Source: Agapanthus africanus (taxonomy: Eukaryota > Streptophyta > Magnoliopsida > Asparagales > Amaryllidaceae). From it: 64,000 nucleotides of DNA. The number at the start of each line of letters is the position of its first letter. Position 1 is the stretch's first letter. A model generated the notes under the pieces. That model made no database searches and had not been told where the DNA came from. It saw nothing but the letters and a program-made list of their open reading frames with translations. The position numbers were made by a program, and so were the translations under genes. The stretch is from the NCBI GenBank assembly GCA_030015575.1, contig CM057347.1, positions 405,698,248 through 405,762,247 on the forward strand, given 5' to 3'. Shown piece by piece: positions 56,146 through 64,000 of the stretch.

Positions 56146-59100
56146 TGTCACGACCCGAAAGTACGGAACGTGACCGGCACTTAGATTACGAAGCGTCTAG
56201 AGGCGCCACGTGACCTAAGTAAGCCGAAGCCCAGAAATCTAAACCATAAAAGAAGAAAAAGAAGAAAAGAAAAGAAAATCAGCAAATTTTTCCAAAAATT
56301 TCGGCAGAGTCTCCTCCGTAAAAACTGGCCCCCAAACGGGTACAACAAGTATAATATACATAAACAATAAAAAGCATCCCCAACGGGTGCTAACTCAACG
56401 CCAACAGGCGGAGACAACCACAACAATCATAATAATATACAACGCCAAAGGGCGAGGCTCAAATCTCAAAAGAAAACAAAAACCAACAGATCAGAATAAC
56501 ACATGCGCGACTCTAAGGTCGAAATAAAAGACTGGTCCAATAAACTTATCAAGTAATACAAGTATGGTTGATGGAGTTTACTAGATACAAATGAAAGAAT
56601 AAAAATACAATGGTGGTTCAGATACAAGTGAACCAACCTACCGTGCAAATCACCCTGAAGAAAAGATGTGCCAACAAGCTGCTACGGAAACCTGTACATC
56701 AAACCTGTAAAGAATTTGGCACAACGGGGGTGAGTTGCCAACTCGTGAGTAGAAGACATCTACGAAAAGAAATCGAATGCACGACGCTATCCTAGGTCAT
56801 AATAATACACTACTATATCCCAACATCTAGTAATAGCAGGGTAATACTACGTGTAAGTGCAACTACTCCGTGTCGTGTCAGTACCTCATATAATACTATG
56901 TCATATGAATGAAATGCATGCACCATGAATGTAAAGTGACAAATCCTGAAATCCAGATATATATGTATAAGAAATCTCTAGCTGTTATCATAGTAGAATG
57001 TGTATAAGAATCTGAAATCTCAATAATGAAATCCATGGAAATCCGTGTCAAACATCGACACAACGCATGTAATCTCAAGTCTCAATATCTCGGGCTCCGT
57101 CAGTCCGGATCGGCCCATATCATCAAATCTCACGACAACGGTCGGTATCCTCCGGATATCCGCCGCGCCAGACATCACCGGTAGGTAGCCTTCCCCTGCC
57201 AGGCTCATCGTCTACAACTCGATCTTCTTGCCCCGGAGTACCATACCGGGCCCACCATGTACCCGAGACGGTTCATCCACTCCTCGAATCGGGTCTCGAA
57301 ATCCATCAGAAAACATGAAATACTCATGGTGGACGACACATACATCACGAGAAAACCGCATCTTACTTTAAAAAGAGAAGAGGAGAGAGAGAGAGAGAGA
57401 AGTTTTTATATATTTTTGCGGTTTTCCCCAAAAATCCAGAAATCTCATAGAAATCCAAATCTCAAAATCATAAGTAACTATATGATAAGTGTCGGCATAT
57501 GCCCATAATACTGCATGATAACACAAAAATATGAATGCATGAATATCTAAGTAATGAATATCATGTCTTATACTTAACATCAGAGAGTGATCACAATATT
57601 ATATCGGTTTAGTTGTTAACTGATTCTATCAATAAAAGGTACTATGATCTAAAGTGTACGTGACATAGCAATTACCGATGATGATGTGTGTGAGCCGGCA
57701 AATAAGTGTGCGTGGAATATGCGCATCATCGGTAATGGTGCTGGTGTCCTAACAGATAAAGTTTATACTGATTATAGCAACATATACAAGAACATGCACC
57801 ATGATGATTACAGTATGAATGTAAATACAGATGTGCATTATCCACTCCTCTGCGAGATACGAGTACAACTACCACTATGTGAGTCGAACCTAAACCAGTG
57901 TCCATATAACATCCTAAGGAACTAAACCTAATAGACTAGTCAGTAAGAAACTAGAGTCTACCTAAGGTCTAAATCAATATCTCTAATAGTCGGCGATCCT
58001 GCCTCAATAGCGTCACGTACGTAGTACGGCCTCCTCGAATCAAGAGTGCGGATCGATCATCAAATCTCAGCCTCGTACGGTAAAATCCATCGTACGGCAT
58101 CCCAATATCGGGGTACGGTCAAGTATCTCCTAGGTGTCTCTTCATTCGTATAACGTCATCATCAGCACATCTCATGATCAAGGTGTTAAATTGTGATTGC
58201 ATACATCAATCATATATCATTGCCAACATGATAAGCATCATTAGTTTATCCTCAGAATATCATGTCATATGTATCATATTGTGACTAGGTCATACTTATA
58301 TGATATCGGCATCAGGTCACACCAATATAATGTCGTAATCAAGTTATACATATATCATATCGTGATCAGTCACAAGTTACAGTCCGAGTACTATTCTAGC
58401 GTCCCATGTACATCAATATCACCACCACTCTTTATAATTTATATATTCATATTCATTATCTCATTCTCTAATGATCCGCTAACACTTTATTACGACTGTA
58501 TAGTCAAGAATCACGGCATCAAGCCCAGTTCTACAGTTTCATCATACCTCGGATATCATATCACATCAATGAATCACCTATATGTGTTGTATATATATGT
58601 ATATACCTATACCTAGTTCTATATATATACACATACACGTACCCCATATCGAGTTTCAGTGTGTGCGTGGGTGTGTTTCTATCTGAAACTTACGAACCTC
58701 TTCCAAGGTACTCATCCTCTGATATGGTTTTCCTAAATCAGTCTAGTCCAGCCTAGGGTCAATACTAGGGTCCTACAAGGGTCACGTCTGGTTTCCTAAT
58801 GTCGATAAGTACTATTCCTATTCTACATTGCGAGGGTGCTAAACGCCATCCACCCGACTTCCCCCCGTAGATATACATCTACTCACCTGGTCCATGTCTG
58901 CCGAAGACGGTGTCGCCATCCTCCTCTTCATTGCCCGCAGTCCACGTGGGGGGTACCTAGACGCAAACATATAAATAGCATCGTAAACTGAATCACATAC
59001 GAAAGTCAAACGATCTAAAGGAACAAGCATAGGTTAAAACCTATGTCCCGCCCACGCAAAAGAACCAAATACCGCTCGATATCGGCGTACAAACTCCGAT

Positions 59101-60682
59101 GGATCGAGATAACATCATCAAACAACTTGTAGTTTTAAAACACATTACTTATACCATAAAACACGATTAAATCCATCGAAACCCTAAAATCTATCAAACC
59201 GTCCAATTTCGCAAAAACCCGAAAATGCCAGTATACCGTTTTTCATCAAAACTTGACATTTAAATGAAACTAATGGTCATAAAACTCATTAAATAGCATT
59301 ACTAGACTATACAAACCATTACTATATTTTTATTACACAATTTTTCATTTATTTGAAATTTCAAGTTTGCAACTTTTAACAATTTTAACATTTTTCAAGC
59401 AAAATACCACAATTCCACCGCAAAACGTGATTTTGCATAAATTAATGTCTTAAACTACAATTTATGATGATAATGATATAATGAAACTATAATTTAAATT
59501 TTTACTCTCAATTAATTAAGAATTTCCAAGAACTAGTTAGCAAAATAGCAATTTTCATCATAATTTATCCACTATCAATAAAACTAGTAACTAAATTGAG
59601 TTTTTCATTCCACCAACAAGTTAAAATTCTCTTAAAAATCACACTCTAGTGTTATAAACATTAGTTGTAAATTTATCTCACTAATAAATATATTATTCAT
59701 AAATCTAGTTTGCAATAAAATTGCTTGAATTAACAATTTGATTGAGCAAATTACAATTCAACAACCATACAAGATTTTCTCATTATAAAATTGTTAAACT
59801 AGTTATTATAAGCCTAATTAATTAATAAAAATCATAACTTGATTTTACCACCCTAACTTGAATTTTTAAAACTTGGAACTAGAATTAATTTATTAATTAT
59901 AATTATGCTAGAAAGAAACATTAACTAAAAAATAAACAAAAGAATGAGATTTATACCTTCATGACATGAAACCTAAGCATGAAATAAGCCTCCAAAATAA
60001 TGATTTCCATCTCCAAGATCCATGCCCAAAAGGTTAAAGAATATTGGGTAAAGATTAAATATGGATTTTGGGGTTTATTTTGGAATTTTTTTGATGGAAT
60101 TTGATGATTTTAAATGCAAGTGAAGTGGGGAATTTTTTTGGGGCAGCCATGGGGTGAGGAGGCCGGCCACTTTGGGGAGGAGAGGGAGAGAGAGAAAAGA
60201 GTGAGAATGATGTAGAAAGTTCCCCACAAATATCCACCTCTTTATGTCATTTCAACATTTTAATCAATTTCTTTTATTTCATTTCTAACACAACTCAAGA
60301 AAACTCTAGAATTTTCAAAAATTTTGCAAATAAATTTTGCATGATACACACTAAATTATAATATGCCATGGTTCATTTTTACAAATTAAAACCATTTAAA
60401 ATTATAATTTATACTAATTTAGTGAAAAAATTAAAGTTTATGTTAATATTTAAAATAATTAATTTAGGAAAAATATTTTATTAAACTAAAAATTTATAAG
60501 TGGCTAAATAAACACAATTTACTAGTAATTACATAATTAAATAGGTATTTTTGAATTTATAATGAAAAACAATTGCGGTTTGATTTTTTGAAAAATGCAT
60601 TTTGCTTTACCGAAAATCATAAAATTCACTTAAACAATTTTATTTATTTAATTATTTATTTAATTATTTTTAAAACGTTACA
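56146..60682 (-). mobile_element. 3' LTR of young long-LTR (LARD-like) element, 4.54 kb
   Basis: On the - strand TGTAACGTTTTAAAAATAAT...CGGGTCGTGACA. 56146-57653 is repeated at 62493-64000 with an offset of 6347 bp. I found one mismatch in about 1,508 positions (56437-56438 region, cat versus cac). The left flank, cctaa (56141-56145), is the predicted target duplication. It holds a (ga)n run at 57381-57402. Short open frames occur but are not supported as genes. Confidence 0.92.
57378..57402. repeat. GA microsatellite in the LTR
   Basis: agaggagagagagagagagaga; the same run is in the other LTR copy at 63725-63749. Confidence 0.9.
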
Positions 60683-60683
60683 A

Positions 60684-60700
60684 TCTTCCCCCCTTTAGGA
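60684..60700 (-). promoter_or_regulatory. Polypurine tract of the LARD-like element
   Basis: On the - strand cctaaaggggggaagat, immediately before the LTR start TGTAACG. Fixes orientation. Confidence 0.88.
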
Positions 60701-61139
60701 AATTCGGTCCCCGAATTTAAATTAAAACTCTCCATCCAAATACTAAAACGTTTAGCATAACATTCAAATCGTCGGGGCTCCGAAATCATCAATACATAAC
60801 AAAAATCAACTCCGTCAAGCATAACGCAATTATCGGAGTTAAGGCGATAATAAAATATCATAACCCAATATGAAAACCATCATAATATACATCAATCTAT
60901 AACTTATATATAGTGCGCATCATAGTAAAACCATACAAATATCTGGATAAGGAAATATGCAAACACCCCTTTTTGAAAATTGCCGTGTGATGCACGTGTC
61001 ACGGCATAAGTAGCGGACGTTTAAATAAAAAAATATAGCTATATATATATATCTTTTATTTAACATACACGTCCCGCCTGGTTACTAAATCAAATAATAA
61101 TGATTATGAAAACATACTGCTCAAACTGAAATCAATCCC

Positions 61140-61420
61140 AATCACATCATAAAAATATCATGTGCGTCCGGTGCGCACTGAAATCGAAACCAACTAAAGA
61201 TACCATGAATACACACAAAAACAAAACTAAGTGCAACAGGTGTGCACCAAAAACATCTGTCAAGTGCAACGGACGTGCACGACTCAATATCAGGTGCATC
61301 TAATCTGCACAAAACCCCGATTTAGTGCATCTGGTGTGCACAAAATCGCATCAAGTGCGCCAAGTATGCGCAAGAATCCTAATCAGGTGCACATGGTGCA
61401 CGAAAACTAACCTCGAATAT
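61140..61420. repeat. Degenerate repeat of gtgca-n-tgcac hairpin units
   Basis: Units such as agtgcaacaggtgtgcacca, agtgcaacggacgtgcacga, ggtgcatctaatctgcacaa, agtgcatctggtgtgcacaa and ggtgcacatggtgcac at about 40-bp steps, each with complementary ends. Confidence 0.8.
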
Positions 61421-62476
61421 CAAAATCAAAATCACAGTACAAAAATGCATGAAAACTAAGTCAAAACATATGTCAAAATCATGTGTGACCCATATGCACG
61501 AAATCAATCAAAAATCTCAAAATATATAAAACCAAATCAAGTGTACTGGGTGCGTACTAAACCACATCAATACAACTTATATATGAAACACAGATAGAAT
61601 GAAGGTATACACAGGAAATACCAATCGTAGGACAAAGTCCTCAAAATACAAAAATCCAATTAACGAAAATATGAAATTCAAATCACTAAATCACAATCGT
61701 AAACACTATCGTCAATGTGCGCCTCTTTCCTCTGATGTCGATTGCTTCGAACTCATCTCTTCGTAGCTGTGCTGACTGCGCTACCAACGGCAATACTCAT
61801 ATCTAGAGTCTCCCACGTAGTCGATCCCTTCACATGATATCCGGACTACATTAAACTTTTCGATCGATCCATCAAATCCCATAATTCCCCGAGAGCTCAA
61901 CACTCAAGTACAGTTTAAAAATATCCGGTACATACCCTAGCATCGATGATCCAGCCGCAGAAGGGCAAACCCAAGCCTCACTAATGGCACAGCGGAACTG
62001 CCGTAAACCCTAAGGTTCAAGGGCGTTCTCGTGGTCATTATGTCGAGTTAGGGTTTCATTCTTCTAGAGGGTCCATCGAAATACCTGCATGTTCTTCCGA
62101 ATACTTTAAACTTAGGAAAATGGTTTTCTGATAATCGTTCGAACCCTTTTAACTTCATCCGGACGGCATGTGAATACCCTTCTTCCGCACGCTAAGCAAT
62201 GCTTCAATTCTCAAGAATAACCAATACTCTAATGGTTATCGCATTCGAGCCGCAGCTCCCTCTGCCCGTGGTAACAGAAACCACCATCCGACATCGACGA
62301 AGATAGATCAAAGGAACGAATGAAATACGGTGCAAACAATGTACATCCTAAGGCTCCTTAAGCAGAGTAGCGTATCGTAAGTATGCCGCGGACCATACCC
62401 ACGGTACGTTACTCTACCTAACTCGCCTACTCCATCAACCAAGGGTCACCTAGACTTATACAAGGTTAAACCTAGC

Positions 62477-62488
62477 GCTCTGATACCA
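62477..62488 (-). promoter_or_regulatory. Primer-binding site (initiator Met tRNA)
   Basis: On the - strand TGGTATCAGAGC, the standard plant iMet primer site, four bases after the LTR end (gtgaca at 62493). Confidence 0.95.
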
Positions 62489-62492
62489 ATTT

Positions 62493-64000
62493 TGTCACGA
62501 CCCGAAAGTACGGAACGTGACCGGCACTTAGATTACGAAGCGTCTAGAGGCGCCACGTGACCTAAGTAAGCCGAAGCCCAGAAATCTAAACCATAAAAGA
62601 AGAAAAAGAAGAAAAGAAAAGAAAATCAGCAAATTTTTCCAAAAATTTCGGCAGAGTCTCCTCCGTAAAAACTGGCCCCCAAACGGGTACAACAAGTATA
62701 ATATACATAAACAATAAAAAGCATCCCCAACGGGTGCTAACTCAACGCCAACAGGCGGAGACAACCACAACAATCACAATAATATACAACGCCAAAGGGC
62801 GAGGCTCAAATCTCAAAAGAAAACAAAAACCAACAGATCAGAATAACACATGCGCGACTCTAAGGTCGAAATAAAAGACTGGTCCAATAAACTTATCAAG
62901 TAATACAAGTATGGTTGATGGAGTTTACTAGATACAAATGAAAGAATAAAAATACAATGGTGGTTCAGATACAAGTGAACCAACCTACCGTGCAAATCAC
63001 CCTGAAGAAAAGATGTGCCAACAAGCTGCTACGGAAACCTGTACATCAAACCTGTAAAGAATTTGGCACAACGGGGGTGAGTTGCCAACTCGTGAGTAGA
63101 AGACATCTACGAAAAGAAATCGAATGCACGACGCTATCCTAGGTCATAATAATACACTACTATATCCCAACATCTAGTAATAGCAGGGTAATACTACGTG
63201 TAAGTGCAACTACTCCGTGTCGTGTCAGTACCTCATATAATACTATGTCATATGAATGAAATGCATGCACCATGAATGTAAAGTGACAAATCCTGAAATC
63301 CAGATATATATGTATAAGAAATCTCTAGCTGTTATCATAGTAGAATGTGTATAAGAATCTGAAATCTCAATAATGAAATCCATGGAAATCCGTGTCAAAC
63401 ATCGACACAACGCATGTAATCTCAAGTCTCAATATCTCGGGCTCCGTCAGTCCGGATCGGCCCATATCATCAAATCTCACGACAACGGTCGGTATCCTCC
63501 GGATATCCGCCGCGCCAGACATCACCGGTAGGTAGCCTTCCCCTGCCAGGCTCATCGTCTACAACTCGATCTTCTTGCCCCGGAGTACCATACCGGGCCC
63601 ACCATGTACCCGAGACGGTTCATCCACTCCTCGAATCGGGTCTCGAAATCCATCAGAAAACATGAAATACTCATGGTGGACGACACATACATCACGAGAA
63701 AACCGCATCTTACTTTAAAAAGAGAAGAGGAGAGAGAGAGAGAGAGAAGTTTTTATATATTTTTGCGGTTTTCCCCAAAAATCCAGAAATCTCATAGAAA
63801 TCCAAATCTCAAAATCATAAGTAACTATATGATAAGTGTCGGCATATGCCCATAATACTGCATGATAACACAAAAATATGAATGCATGAATATCTAAGTA
63901 ATGAATATCATGTCTTATACTTAACATCAGAGAGTGATCACAATATTATATCGGTTTAGTTGTTAACTGATTCTATCAATAAAAGGTACTATGATCTAAA
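62493..64000 (-). mobile_element. 5' LTR of LARD-like element (partial, runs off the window)
   Basis: Same as 56146-57653. About 3 kb of it lies beyond the right edge. Confidence 0.92.

Larger units (their letters stand above)
60683..62492 (-). mobile_element. Non-coding internal domain of LARD-like element (1.8 kb)
   Basis: Between polypurine tract and primer site. No gag or pol motif is found in any frame; the longest open stretch is about 60 codons without recognisable similarity. The element must depend on proteins of an autonomous relative. It contains a short degenerate repeat zone (61140-61420). Confidence 0.85.

Noticed and set aside
56181..56426. 81-codon hydrophobic frame identical at 56181-56426 and 62528-62773 (- strand), membrane-protein-like
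   Set aside because: Identity only reflects two LTRs of one young element. The corresponding frame in the older copy at about 904-1188 is not conserved in sequence, so there is no evidence of coding.

Overview
This window is nuclear DNA of a flowering plant with a large, repeat-rich genome. It is almost entirely LTR retrotransposons inserted into one another. The clues are Ty3/gypsy Tat-lineage and Athila-lineage pol genes, a Ty1/copia pol of Tork/Angela-like type, plant primer-binding sites (initiator-Met and Asp tRNA), very long LTRs that start TGTAAC and end GTGACA, and one broken copy of the plant gene ROH1/BYPASS1-like. I see no intact host gene, rRNA, tRNA or CRISPR. The species cannot be named from this.

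Layout. (1) 1-7053 is a long chromovirus-type LTR, itself split by a solo LTR of the same superfamily (946-5416). It sits in the gag of Tat element C1. (2) 7054-21923 is Tat element C1 on the + strand: decayed gag, protease, RT, two RNases H and integrase, then two genes on the opposite strand separated by an 86-bp tandem array, then a polypurine tract and the 3' LTR. C1 is interrupted by an Athila-type solo LTR (8044-9492) and a solo LTR of family B (15942-18315). (3) 21924-25391 is a small island with a ROH1-like pseudogene, two copies of a short repeat and another solo LTR (24485-25256). (4) 25392-32127 is a second Tat element, C2, on the - strand, tail-to-tail with C1, with the same two opposite-strand genes and an 87-bp array. 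(5) From 32128 the insertions stack: C2 is broken by a copia LTR (32128-32274). That is broken by a family B element (32275 onward), whose gag-like gene is broken by a full Athila element (35724-47272, target duplication accgc) and then by a second copia element (47389 onward, - strand). That copia carries a solo LTR in its own LTR (49365-52412) and a non-autonomous, very young long-LTR element (56146 to past 64000) in its leader.

The most interesting system is the pair of antisense genes in C1 and C2. In both copies each gene has its own TATA box, and all four transcripts share one 3'-end motif next to AATAAA. The larger gene (Transposase_28-like domain followed by a coiled coil) keeps two short introns at the same places in both copies. 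An intron lying antisense to the element's genomic RNA cannot be spliced out of it, so it can survive retrotransposition. A second unusual pattern is the family B LTR, which is built from dozens of consecutive micro-inverted repeats.

All coding regions here are damaged. Most in-frame stops stand where the family or the sister copy has Trp or Gln, the expected outcome of C-to-T decay of methylated DNA. Limits: similarity is judged by eye, LTR ends not supported by a target duplication are estimates, and lineage names rest on motifs and primer sites rather than on a tree.
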